Source of the DNA: Naasia lichenicola
GTDB taxonomy: Bacteria; Actinomycetota; Actinomycetes; Actinomycetales; Microbacteriaceae
Reading direction: 5' to 3'
DNA length: 64,000 nucleotides
Assembly (NCBI RefSeq): GCF_004801885.1
Contig: NZ_SSSM01000003.1
Coordinates: 124,001-188,000, forward strand
The notes under the pieces were generated by a model, which was given only the letters and a program-made list of their open reading frames with translations, searched no databases and was not told the origin of the DNA. The translations under genes were made by a program, and so were the position numbers. Of this stretch, positions 43,075 to 50,726 are shown piece by piece; position 1 is the first letter of the stretch; every line of letters begins with the position of its first letter.

Positions 43075-44017
43075 TTCGGGCCTCCTGGGGTCGGATGGAT
43101 GGATCCCACGCTGCGGATCGTTCGCGTTCGCGCTCGATCTCGATGCGGCGTGGAGCGTGCGCGGCGGCGGTCGCCTGCACTTCGTGGAAGTGATCGAGCT
43201 TCTCGGCGATCGAGAGCACGGACTGCGCCAGTCCTGCCTCATCGAAGCGCGGGACGGGTCGGCCGTCCACCAGCTCGAGCGCGCCGACGGCGCCGCAGCT
43301 GGCGCATTCGATGCCATCCGGGCGCAGCACGATGACGGAGAGGTGGCAGAGCGGGCAGGCGCCGGGGTCGCCGACGTAGCGGGCGTCCTCCCAGGTGCGA
43401 CCGGCCTGCTCTCCTACCGCCGCGCCGAGCCGATGCGCGCGCTCGAGGGCGGGGACGTCGAGCACGATGGACGCGGGGCTGCCCGCCCCGGCGAACTCGA
43501 CCTGATCGACGACCGCGATCTGCGCGGAGGCGGTGAGGGTGTGCAGGAGCGGAAGCGCGAGCGTCTTCCAGCGCGGTGGGATGGACCCGCCCACGGCGAT
43601 GAACCCGGCGACCCGTGGGCGCAGCACGCGCTCGTCGATCGCGAAGTCGACGGGGACGGGCGCGCCCTCGCCGCGCATGCGGAGCAGCTCGGACGTGAAG
43701 ACGACGTCGGCCTGAGGACCGGAGATCTTGTCGCCCAGCAGCCGCAGCCTGCCCGGAACGGTGCGCGAGTAGATGGGGGTCGAGACGATGAGCGCGTCGC
43801 TGTCCATGAGTCGGTCCCAGAACCACTGCGCGTCATCCGGTCCGGCGTTCGGCCCGACGGAGAGCTCGAGGTCGTCGATCCGGACGAGCTCGACCGACGC
43901 ACCGGACTCGACGGCGCCCGCGAGCGCCGCCTTGAGGGCGATCTCGGCACTGCCGCCGGGGTTGCCCGCCGACAGGCCCAGGACGCGGCGCGGACCGGCC
44001 GCGCTCGGCGAGATCAT
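43067..44017 (-). CDS. Flavodoxin-like NAD(P)H-dependent FMN oxidoreductase with C-terminal zinc ribbon
   Basis: 316 aa. Residues 10-230 have the FMN-reductase/flavodoxin-like fold: LGLSAGNPGGSAEIALKAAL for the phosphate loop, ALIVSTPIYSRTVPGRLRLL for the core. Residues 225-255 carry CPLCHLSV...CASCG, a C-x2-C-x15-C-x2-C zinc ribbon or rubredoxin-like knuckle, not usual in this family. It may pass electrons to a partner enzyme or bind DNA or protein. Its ATG at 44017 overlaps the ABC ATPase stop by four bases, so it belongs to the sugar importer operon. The substrate is unknown. Confidence 0.8.
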   Translation of the reverse strand: MISPSAAGPRRVLGLSAGNPGGSAEIALKAALAGAVESGASVELVRIDDLELSVGPNAGPDDAQWFWDRLMDSDALIVSTPIYSRTVPGRLRLLGDKISGPQADVVFTSELLRMRGEGAPVPVDFAIDERVLRPRVAGFIAVGGSIPPRWKTLALPLLHTLTASAQIAVVDQVEFAGAGSPASIVLDVPALERAHRLGAAVGEQAGRTWEDARYVGDPGACPLCHLSVIVLRPDGIECASCGAVGALELVDGRPVPRFDEAGLAQSVLSIAEKLDHFHEVQATAAAHAPRRIEIERERERSAAWDPSIRPQEARIG

Positions 44018-44826
44018 GCGACGGGTCGCAGGTGCTCCTGCGCCGCCTTGGCTCCCGTGATCCAGCCGACGACCGAGTCGTTGTCCGTCTCGGAGGTCGC
44101 GACGTCGGCGACCTTGCGGCCGCGGTTCATCACAACGATCCGGTCGGCCACCTGGAAGCAGAGCGGCAGGTTGTGGGTGACCACGACGACGGCGATGCCG
44201 TTCTGCGCCATCCGTCGGATGAGGTCCTCGACCTGCCGGGTCTGCGCGTAGCCGAGAGCCGCGGTGGGCTCGTCGAGCAGCAGGACTCCGTGCTCGCGCG
44301 AGGCGACCCGGACGGCGGATCGGGCGATGGCGACCACCTGTCGCTGGCCTCCGGAGAGCATCTCGACGGCCCGCGTGACGGGTGCGGTCGTGACGCCGAG
44401 GGCATCGAGCTCGCGGGCGGCCTCGCGCCGCATGGCCCGCTTGTCGAGCACGCCGAGCCAGCCGAGCGGGCCCTTCATCAGCGGTTCGCGGCCGAGGGTG
44501 AGATTGGTGGCGATGTCCGCCGCGTCGACGAGGGCGAGGTCCTGGTAGACCATCTGCACTCCCGCGTCGGAAGCCGCCTTGGGGCTCGAGAACTCGGTGG
44601 GCGTGCCGCCGATCTCGATGGCTCCGGAGGAGGGTCGATGTGCTCCGGACATGACCTTCAGCAGAGTGGACTTGCCGGCGCCGTTGTCGCCGAGCACGGC
44701 CACGACTTCGCCGGGGCGCACCTCGAAGTCGACCGAGTCGAGCGCCTTGACGAACCCGTAGTGCAGATCGATGCCGCTGAGACGCAGCGCCGGAATGGCG
44801 GGCGTGCCGATGGATGAAGTAGTCAT
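44014..44826 (-). CDS. Sugar ABC transporter ATP-binding protein, single-domain (FrcA-like)
   Basis: 270 aa. Walker A GDNGAGKST, signature SGGQRQ and Walker B LLLDEPTAALG are visible, with H-loop VTHN. Unlike RbsA-type proteins with two ATPase domains (about 500 aa) it has only one, as in fructose-type FrcA. The ATG at 44826 follows the permease stop after one base. It energises the adjacent permease for uptake of the ligand held by the binding protein at 46024. The GH78/GH1 genes downstream suggest a rhamnoside or glucoside substrate (inference). Confidence 0.92.
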   Translation of the reverse strand: MTTSSIGTPAIPALRLSGIDLHYGFVKALDSVDFEVRPGEVVAVLGDNGAGKSTLLKVMSGAHRPSSGAIEIGGTPTEFSSPKAASDAGVQMVYQDLALVDAADIATNLTLGREPLMKGPLGWLGVLDKRAMRREAARELDALGVTTAPVTRAVEMLSGGQRQVVAIARSAVRVASREHGVLLLDEPTAALGYAQTRQVEDLIRRMAQNGIAVVVVTHNLPLCFQVADRIVVMNRGRKVADVATSETDNDSVVGWITGAKAAQEHLRPVA

Positions 44827-44827
44827 C

Positions 44828-45937
44828 TCAGCGCTCCGTTGCAGTGGTCGCGGCCGCGGGCACGGCATCGATGGCGGGCGGCCCCACCGGTTCGGGATCC
44901 GCCGAGGCGGACGTCGGGACGAGCCTCTTGGCGACCGCCGAGGACATGACGCGATCGAATGCCAGCGCCGCGACGAGCAGGACGCCGGTGACGATCGTCG
45001 CGACGTAGGGCGGGACGCCCTTGATCACCAGGGCGCTGCTGATCGTCGCGATGATGAGCGCGCCGACGAGCACGCGGGGCAGGCTGCCGCGACCTCCCGT
45101 CAGCGGCATGCCCGACAGGGCGACCGCGGTGAGGGCGGAGAAGAGCAGCGCGACGCTGGGATTGGGCGAGGCCTGGGTGGTGGTCGCCGTGACGGTCAGC
45201 CCTCCGACCGCCGCCACGGTGGCCGACAGGATGAAGCCGATGATGCGGTACTTGTTGGCGCTGACGCCGACGCGGCGGACGGCCTCGGCGTTGGTGCCGA
45301 CCGCCATGAGCCGGCCGCCGGCACGGGTCTGTGTCAAGAACAGCGTGCCGATCAGGAAGATGATCGCGACGACGATGACCGGTGCCGGTATCCCGAAGTA
45401 GGAGATGCTGCCCATGAAGTTGAGCTGGGTGATGCCGTTGATCGGTACGCCGCCGGCCACCACCTGGGCGAGGCCGCCGAGCACGGTCAGCATGCCGATG
45501 GTCACGACGAGTGGGTTGAGCCCCCTCTGGACCAGCACGCCGTTGACGGTGCCGATCACGACGCCCGTCGCCAGCGCTGCGGCGATCCCGACGACGGCGG
45601 GTGCGCCCGCGGTGAGGACGGTCGCTCCGACGACCGACCCCATCGTCGCCGAACCCGGCACGGAGAGATCGAGAGCCCCGCTCAGCACGCCGAACGCCAC
45701 TGCGGCCGCGAAGATCGCCGTCAGTGCCGCGGCATTCGCGACGAGCGCCGCATTGGCCAGCGAGAAGAAGTAGGGCGCCGCCCAGATGCTGAATACCAGC
45801 ACGAGGAAGAGCCAGAGCACGATGATCCCGCGATCCCGCAGGAACACCAGGGCCCGCACGCTGCTGCTCTGGGTGTCGTCGCCGACGGCCCGGGGCGTCA
45901 CCGTCCTGGCGCTCTGAGAGATCGAGCGTGTCGCCAT
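44828..45937 (-). CDS. Sugar ABC transporter permease (RbsC-like)
   Basis: 369 aa with about nine to ten membrane helices. Characteristic parts are GALDLSVPGSATMGSVVGAT, the NGVLVQRGLNPLVVTIGMLT segment and the cytoplasmic AVGTNAEAVRRVGVSANKYR loop that contacts the ATPase. The C-terminal 35 residues are alanine/proline-rich. It belongs to the monosaccharide/autoinducer permease class. It is one base from the ATPase gene and separated from the binding-protein gene by 86 bp with a strong hairpin. Confidence 0.93.
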   Translation of the reverse strand: MATRSISQSARTVTPRAVGDDTQSSSVRALVFLRDRGIIVLWLFLVLVFSIWAAPYFFSLANAALVANAAALTAIFAAAVAFGVLSGALDLSVPGSATMGSVVGATVLTAGAPAVVGIAAALATGVVIGTVNGVLVQRGLNPLVVTIGMLTVLGGLAQVVAGGVPINGITQLNFMGSISYFGIPAPVIVVAIIFLIGTLFLTQTRAGGRLMAVGTNAEAVRRVGVSANKYRIIGFILSATVAAVGGLTVTATTTQASPNPSVALLFSALTAVALSGMPLTGGRGSLPRVLVGALIIATISSALVIKGVPPYVATIVTGVLLVAALAFDRVMSSAVAKRLVPTSASADPEPVGPPAIDAVPAAATTATER

Positions 45938-45983
45938 CTTGATTCCTGTTCTTCGTATGGAGCCTGGACCGCGGTCGGATGAT

Positions 45984-46014
45984 CCTCACGGCCCCGCTGT
46001 GCGGGGCCGTGAGG
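45984..46014 (-). other. Stem-loop between sugar-binding-protein and permease genes
   Basis: Perfect 14-bp arms CCTCACGGCCCCGC and complement with a three-base loop, ten bases after the binding-protein stop. No T-run. Probably protects the binding-protein mRNA or partly stops transcription. Confidence 0.62.
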
Positions 46015-46023
46015 GCAGGTCGA

Positions 46024-47028
46024 CTACTGGGTGACGACGTTCAGCGGAATGGTGAGCTGCGATCCATCGGCGGTGGGATCTGCGGCGAGCTTGTGCAGCT
46101 CGGCGAGGTTCTGGCCGAGGTCCGCCTGGAAGTCGAAGGCGACCTCCGAGTAGAGCTCGCCGCTCTTCACGGCGGCCTGCGCCTCGTCGTTGCCACCGGC
46201 GCCGAGCACGCAGGTCGCGTCCGCGGCCTTGCCCGCCTGGGTGAAGGCCGCCAGCCCGCCGAGGGTGGACTCGTCGTCGGTGCCCACCATCACGTTGGCA
46301 TCGGGCGCACCCTGCAGGGCGCTGGATACCGTCTGCTGCGAGGTGAGGCGGTCTCCCGCATCCTGCTCGTTCACGATCTTCGAGTCGGGGGCCCCCTTGG
46401 CCAGCGCGTCGCGGAAGGCGGTGTTGATGGCCTCGCTGCTCTGTGCGCCCTGGGGGCTGGTGAGGAAGATGACGTTGCCGACGCCGTCGAGCTTCTCGGT
46501 GATGCACTGCGCGGCCAGCTCGCCGAGCTTTCCGCCGTACGCCTCGTTGTCGGCGACCGTGAATGTGATGCCCGCCTGAGGTCCGTCGAAGCCGTAGTCG
46601 GCGGGAACACCGGAGGCGATGATGACGATGCCCTTGGCCTGCGCCTGGGTGAGGGCGGATGCGATCGCCTTGCCGTCGGCCGGGATCACCCAGATGGCGT
46701 CGACCTGGTCCAGCTGGATCCACTGCTGCAGCTGCTGCAGCTGAGTCGAGGGATCGTTGTTCGCGTCAGCGGTGACGACGGAATCGCCCTGCGAGCCCGC
46801 CACAGCGGTGAGAGCGTCGGCGAGCCCCTTGAGGGCTGGTGCCTGGAGCGTGAAGGGCGAGAAGCCGATCTTCAGGCCCTCGGCCGCCGCGCTCGATCCT
46901 CCGCCGGCGCCGGCGCCGCTGGTCGAATCGGTGGTGGGTGTTCCGCTGCACGCGGCGAGGGTGACGGCCGCGGTCAGGGCGAGGGCTGCGGCAAGCGGCC
47001 GGATGGCCGAACGGGCTGTGGTCTTCAT
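46024..47028 (-). CDS. Sugar ABC transporter substrate-binding lipoprotein (RbsB-like)
   Basis: 334 aa from the ATG at 47028. The signal peptide ends at the lipobox LAAC, so the protein is lipid-anchored. The Peripla_BP_4 fold is evident: LKIGFSPFTLQAPALKGLAD, DQVDAIWVIPADGKAIASAL and a C-terminal SGELYSEVAFDFQADLGQNL. It should deliver a sugar or small glycoside to the permease. An acidic/serine spacer follows the lipid cysteine. It is the first gene of the operon; a LacI-type operator lies about 80 bp upstream. Confidence 0.93.
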   Translation of the reverse strand: MKTTARSAIRPLAAALALTAAVTLAACSGTPTTDSTSGAGAGGGSSAAAEGLKIGFSPFTLQAPALKGLADALTAVAGSQGDSVVTADANNDPSTQLQQLQQWIQLDQVDAIWVIPADGKAIASALTQAQAKGIVIIASGVPADYGFDGPQAGITFTVADNEAYGGKLGELAAQCITEKLDGVGNVIFLTSPQGAQSSEAINTAFRDALAKGAPDSKIVNEQDAGDRLTSQQTVSSALQGAPDANVMVGTDDESTLGGLAAFTQAGKAADATCVLGAGGNDEAQAAVKSGELYSEVAFDFQADLGQNLAELHKLAADPTADGSQLTIPLNVVTQ

Positions 47029-47104
47029 GGCACGGGCACCTTTGCGTCGTGGTCGGCGTCCTCGCCGACTCTCGAGCACGTTTGTAGCACGGTTTGCGCC
47101 TAAT

Positions 47105-47117
47105 GAAAAGCGCTTTC
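47105..47117. promoter_or_regulatory. LacI-family-type operator upstream of the sugar ABC operon
   Basis: The core AAAGCGCTTT (47107-47116) is a perfect palindrome with the central CG typical of LacI/GalR sites. It lies about 80 bp upstream of the binding-protein start. No LacI gene is in the window, so the regulator would act from elsewhere. Confidence 0.6.
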
Positions 47118-47166
47118 AAAGAGTGAAAGTGGTTGGCGTGTCATCAGAGCGGAAGTCGAGGGATGG

Positions 47167-48057
47167 TCACCCGCCCATCGCGTGGACGGCGACCGCCTCG
47201 AACGATCGCACCGCGGGGTTGGCACTCGTCTCGAGGCTGCAGAGCAGGATCCTGCACGGCTCCACGTCGCTGATCGGCACGAACGCGAGGCCGTCCCGTC
47301 GGTAGTTCGCGGCGGCCGATTCGGCGGCGATGTTGACTCCCGCTCCCGCGGCGCAGAGCTCGAGGATGCCCTCGATGTCGTCGGCGGTCGGTCCGCGCCG
47401 GGGGCTGGATCCGTCGGGGCGGGGGTCGACGACCCACCAGTCCATGACGACCTGATCGCCCGACGACGGCGTGATGAAGGTCTCCCCGGTCGTCTCCAGG
47501 ATCGAGATCGACTCCCGTCCCGCGAGCGGGTGATCGGCCCGCATCACGAGGACCCGCTGCTCGACGGCCACCGTCGCGACGCGGATGCCCTGCGCATCCG
47601 GCAGCGGAGCGGGGGCGAAGGCCACATCGATGAGCCCGGCACGCAGCGCGGGCAGCGCCTCGAAGAACCCGAGCCGGCGCATCTCGAGCCGCAGCTGCGG
47701 CATCTGATGGATGGCCGCGGTCAGGGCGCTGGTCGTGAGCTCGCCGGCTCCGGCCGCGACGACGCCGACGCGCAGCTGCAGCTCGTCATCGGGGCGACGG
47801 GATCGGGCCCAGTCGATCACCGCCTGATGCGCCTGACGGGTCCCCCGAGCCAGAGGCAGCAGCTCGCGTCCGGCGGCGGTGAGCTCGACCTTGCGAGGCG
47901 TCCGATCGAAGAGCACGACGCCGAGCAGCGTTTCGAGCCGGGAGATCTGCTGACTGAGCGACGGCGAGGAGATCCGGAGCTTCCGCGCCGCGTTGCCGTA
48001 GTGCAGCTCGTCGGCCAGGACGCAGAAGTAGTTCAACATCGAGAGGGGCACATCCAT
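47167..48057 (-). CDS. LysR-family transcriptional regulator
   Basis: 296 aa. The helix-turn-helix region is MLNYFCVLADELHYGNAARK with ISSPSLSQQISRLETLLGVV, followed by a LysR effector domain (LQLRVGVVAAGAGELTTSAL). It is divergent from the quercetinase-like cupin gene with 107 bp between, the classical arrangement for a LysR activator of the divergent gene. An inverted repeat CGTTAG-N7-CTAACG at 48065-48083 just upstream of its start is a likely binding site. Confidence 0.92.
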   Translation of the reverse strand: MDVPLSMLNYFCVLADELHYGNAARKLRISSPSLSQQISRLETLLGVVLFDRTPRKVELTAAGRELLPLARGTRQAHQAVIDWARSRRPDDELQLRVGVVAAGAGELTTSALTAAIHQMPQLRLEMRRLGFFEALPALRAGLIDVAFAPAPLPDAQGIRVATVAVEQRVLVMRADHPLAGRESISILETTGETFITPSSGDQVVMDWWVVDPRPDGSSPRRGPTADDIEGILELCAAGAGVNIAAESAAANYRRDGLAFVPISDVEPCRILLCSLETSANPAVRSFEAVAVHAMGG

Positions 48058-48064
48058 GCAGGTA

Positions 48065-48083
48065 CGTTAGCCCACGCCTAACG
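48065..48083. promoter_or_regulatory. LysR-box-like inverted repeat
   Basis: CGTTAG and CTAACG flank seven bases, immediately upstream of the LysR gene and facing the divergent cupin gene. It contains the T-N11-A pattern of LysR-type sites. Confidence 0.5.
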
Positions 48084-48164
48084 CTCGATAGGAAAGTCGA
48101 ACTGGCGGAGGCCGTCGATCGTGGCGCACAGTGGCTCCCGACTCGTCACACAAGGAGGTTGACC

Positions 48165-48752
48165 ATGTCCATCGACAGCCCGCACCAGGTCTCGACCGCG
48201 GTTCCGATCCAGTCGGCAGACCAGAGCAGCGATCCGTTCGCCGGCATCCTGCCCGGCGCAGCGAAGCCCTACTACCTCGAGAAGGGCGAGGGCGAGAAGT
48301 CGGTCGTCTTCGACACGCTGTTCACCATCCTGCTCACGGGCGACGAGACCGACGGCCAGTACGACGTCTTCACCACCGAGGGCGGCGCCGGGGACATCAT
48401 CCCCGCGCACCTGCACCCGGTCACCCACGAGATCTTCTTCATCCTCGACGGTGCTGTGCACCTCTGGATGGATGACGAGAAGGGCAACAAGACCGACCGC
48501 GTGCTGCAGCAGGGCGCCTTCGGCTACGTGCCGATGGGCACCATCCACGCCTTCCGCATCGAGTCCACCGCCAAGGTGCTCGGTGTGAGCTCGGGCGGCT
48601 TCGCGCGCTTCTTCCACGACATGGGCACGCCGACCGAGAAGGCCGGCATCCCGCAGCCGAGCGAGTTCTACGCACCCTCGATCCAGCAGATGATGGCGGC
48701 CGGGCAGAAGTACGGGACGATCTTCCGCCCCGACTACAAGTTCCTGGATTGA
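48165..48752 (+). CDS. Cupin protein, quercetin 2,3-dioxygenase-like
   Basis: 195 aa single-cupin protein from the ATG at 48165, with AAGGAGG six bases upstream. The metal-binding cupin motif is complete: PAHLHPVTHEIFFILDG (two His, one Glu) and later MGTIHAFRIES (third His). Short mono-cupin flavonol dioxygenases from actinomycetes have this form and open the C-ring of quercetin, releasing carbon monoxide. Sequence alone cannot separate this from other cupins. The neighbouring esterase could cleave the depside product, and the rhamnosidase/GH1 genes nearby could supply the aglycone (inference). Confidence 0.78.
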   Translation: MSIDSPHQVSTAVPIQSADQSSDPFAGILPGAAKPYYLEKGEGEKSVVFDTLFTILLTGDETDGQYDVFTTEGGAGDIIPAHLHPVTHEIFFILDGAVHLWMDDEKGNKTDRVLQQGAFGYVPMGTIHAFRIESTAKVLGVSSGGFARFFHDMGTPTEKAGIPQPSEFYAPSIQQMMAAGQKYGTIFRPDYKFLD

Positions 48753-48763
48753 CGGTCGCCTCA

Positions 48764-49618
48764 ATGGCTGAGCCGGCGCGGAGCGCCGAGTCGAAGCCCG
48801 TTTCGGCGGCTGACTCCCGGTCGCAGGTCCTCCGTGACATCGTCTTCTCGGAGAACCTGGGCTTCCGGCCCCTGACGCTCGACCTGCATTCCCCTTCCGG
48901 CTCCGACGTCTCGCTGCCCACGATCGTGTTCGTGCACGGCGGCGGCTGGCGCCTGGGCAGCAGGCGGATGTTCGTGCCCGGACTCGATCCGGCGGAGTCG
49001 TTCGGCCGGCTGACCGGCGCGGGATTCGCGGTGGCGGCGATCGACTACCGGCTGAGCGGCGAGAGCAGGTTCCCGGCACCGGTCGATGACGTCGTCGCGG
49101 CGGTCGACTGGATCCGCCGTGAGGGCGGCGACCGCGGCCTCGATGCGTCTCGAGTGCTGCTCTGGGGCGAGTCGTCCGGTGCGCACCTTGGGGCGCTCGC
49201 CGCCTTCCGGCAGCCGACCTGGGTGCGCGGGGTCGTGGACTGGTATGGGCCGAGCGACCTCACGACGCTCGGCGCACAGCTCTTGCCGGACTCCCCCGGC
49301 ACGTTCGACGATGACCCGAGCACCCGCGAGGCGGGCCTGCTGGGCGGGGCGGTCGGGTCCCTGCCTGAGCTGGCCCGTGCGGCCAGTCCAGCGCTGCAGG
49401 TCCCGACGGACGCTCCTCCGTTCCACATCGCGCACGGCACAGCCGACGCGCTGATGCCGTTCGCGCAGAGTGAGGAGCTCGCCGCAGCGCTGCGGGCAGC
49501 TGGCGTGGATGTGGAGTTCACCGCGGTTCCGGGAGCTTCGCACTTCTGGAAGGGCGCCGAGGACACCCCGTCCCTGTTCGACGCCGCGCTGCGATTCGCG
49601 ACCCGCGTCACTGCCTGA
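48764..49618 (+). CDS. Alpha/beta hydrolase (esterase/lipase, BD-FAE-like)
   Basis: 284 aa from the ATG at 48764; a TTG at 48749 overlapping the cupin stop is an alternative. Motifs: oxyanion VFVHGGGWRLGSRRMF, nucleophile LLWGESSGAHLGAL (GESSG), acid in AHGTADALMPF and histidine in PGASHFW. Class: carboxylesterase similar to those cutting acyl or aryl esters. The first codons (AEPARSAESKP) coincide with a copy of the palindromic repeat family 1, so either the repeat was captured as coding sequence or the true start is further downstream. It is co-directional with the cupin gene, suggesting a joint pathway. Confidence 0.88.
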   Translation: MAEPARSAESKPVSAADSRSQVLRDIVFSENLGFRPLTLDLHSPSGSDVSLPTIVFVHGGGWRLGSRRMFVPGLDPAESFGRLTGAGFAVAAIDYRLSGESRFPAPVDDVVAAVDWIRREGGDRGLDASRVLLWGESSGAHLGALAAFRQPTWVRGVVDWYGPSDLTTLGAQLLPDSPGTFDDDPSTREAGLLGGAVGSLPELARAASPALQVPTDAPPFHIAHGTADALMPFAQSEELAAALRAAGVDVEFTAVPGASHFWKGAEDTPSLFDAALRFATRVTA

Positions 49619-49640
49619 AGGACTGATCGACCTCGCTTCG

Positions 49641-49862
49641 TTGGTCGAGCAGCGCCGTCTACGGCGCGTATCGAGGCCGTCCATGTTCAAGGGCCTCGAT
49701 ACGGGCGCGGGGCGCCCTACTCGACCAACGAGCAAGCATCCAATGGTCAAGCAGCGACGCCGTCCACGTCCGAGGGCCTCGATACGGGCGCAGGGCGCCC
49801 TACTCGACCGACGAAGAAGCGGTCGTTGGTCGAGTAGGCGCGCCAGCGCCGTATCGAGGCCC
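49641..49862. repeat. Palindromic repeat family 2: four copies
   Basis: Copies at 49641-49678 (+), 49691-49728 (-), 49774-49809 (-) and 49826-49862 (+) share TTGGTCGAG and TATCGAGGCC ends. A degenerate fifth copy starts near 49743. Neighbours of opposite orientation can form long hairpins. They fill the gene-free stretch between the convergent esterase and FAH genes. Confidence 0.88.
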
Positions 49863-49870
49863 TCGCGGAG

Positions 49871-50716
49871 CTACGCCCGGCGGAAGGTCTGGGTGATGGA
49901 CCCGATGCCCTCGATGGTGCTCACCAGGACGTCGTCCGGATTCAGGAAGCGCGGCGGGTTCATCCGATTGCCGACGCCCTCGGGGGTGCCCGAGAAGATC
50001 AGGTCGCCCGGGTAGAGCGTGCATACCGCGGACAGCCGCTCGATCAGCACCGGGACGGAGTAGATCATCTTCGAGGTGCGGGAGCTCTGCATCTGCTGTC
50101 CCGAGACGGTGTCCGAGATCGCGAGATCGTCGCGGTCCGGCAGCTCGTCCGGCGTGACCAGCCACGGACCGGTCGGCCCGAAGCCCTCATGCGACTTGGC
50201 GAGGCTGAACTGCGGCCGGTCCCCCGCCATCTGCGCGAGGCGCTCCGAGATATCCTGCCCGATGGTGACGCCGGCGACGTGTCGCCAGCCGTCGGCGGCC
50301 GGCACATTGCGGGCCTCCTCGCCGATCACGACGACGAGCTCGACCTCCCAGTCGTTGTTGCCCTCGGGCAGCGGAACGACCGCGTTGGGCCCGACGATGC
50401 AGGACGGGAACTTCGTGAAGACGACAGGCATCGTGTCGGGCGCCCAGCCGCCCTCGGCGGCGTGAGCGGCGTAGTTCACCCCGATCGCGAAGACCTGGCG
50501 CGGGCGCGGAACGGGCGCCTGCAGGTCGGCGGGATCGAACGACTCGCCCTCATCCGCGAGCCCTGAGGCCCAGGCGGAGAATCCCGCCCAGTCCTCGTAG
50601 GCGCGCTGAGGGTCGGAGGAGAACCCCCCGTCGCTCGCCCGCTCGACATCGATCGCCCGGTCGCCGCCCGCGCCGACGACGACGACCGCACGGCCCGCCA
50701 GATTCGCCAGTCTCAT
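49871..50716 (-). CDS. Fumarylacetoacetate hydrolase (FAH)-family protein
   Basis: 281 aa. The C-terminal FAH domain starts near residue 70: FAIGVNYAAHAAE, the metal-binding WEVELVVVIGEEA, the VAGVTIGQDISERLAQ segment and GDLIFSGTPEGVG near the end. FAH-family enzymes cleave or decarboxylate diketo acids; relatives include 2,4-diketo-3-deoxy-L-rhamnonate hydrolase and catechol-pathway hydrolases. It follows another FAH gene by ten bases in an SDR-SDR-FAH-FAH operon. Rhamnose/fucose-type sugar-acid oxidation or an aromatic ring-cleavage pathway are both possible. Confidence 0.9.
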   Translation of the reverse strand: MRLANLAGRAVVVVGAGGDRAIDVERASDGGFSSDPQRAYEDWAGFSAWASGLADEGESFDPADLQAPVPRPRQVFAIGVNYAAHAAEGGWAPDTMPVVFTKFPSCIVGPNAVVPLPEGNNDWEVELVVVIGEEARNVPAADGWRHVAGVTIGQDISERLAQMAGDRPQFSLAKSHEGFGPTGPWLVTPDELPDRDDLAISDTVSGQQMQSSRTSKMIYSVPVLIERLSAVCTLYPGDLIFSGTPEGVGNRMNPPRFLNPDDVLVSTIEGIGSITQTFRRA

Positions 50717-50726
50717 CGGATCCGGC

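Noticed and set aside
49641-49862. CRISPR array or insertion-sequence ends
   Set aside because: Units alternate in orientation with unequal short gaps and enclose no transposase frame.
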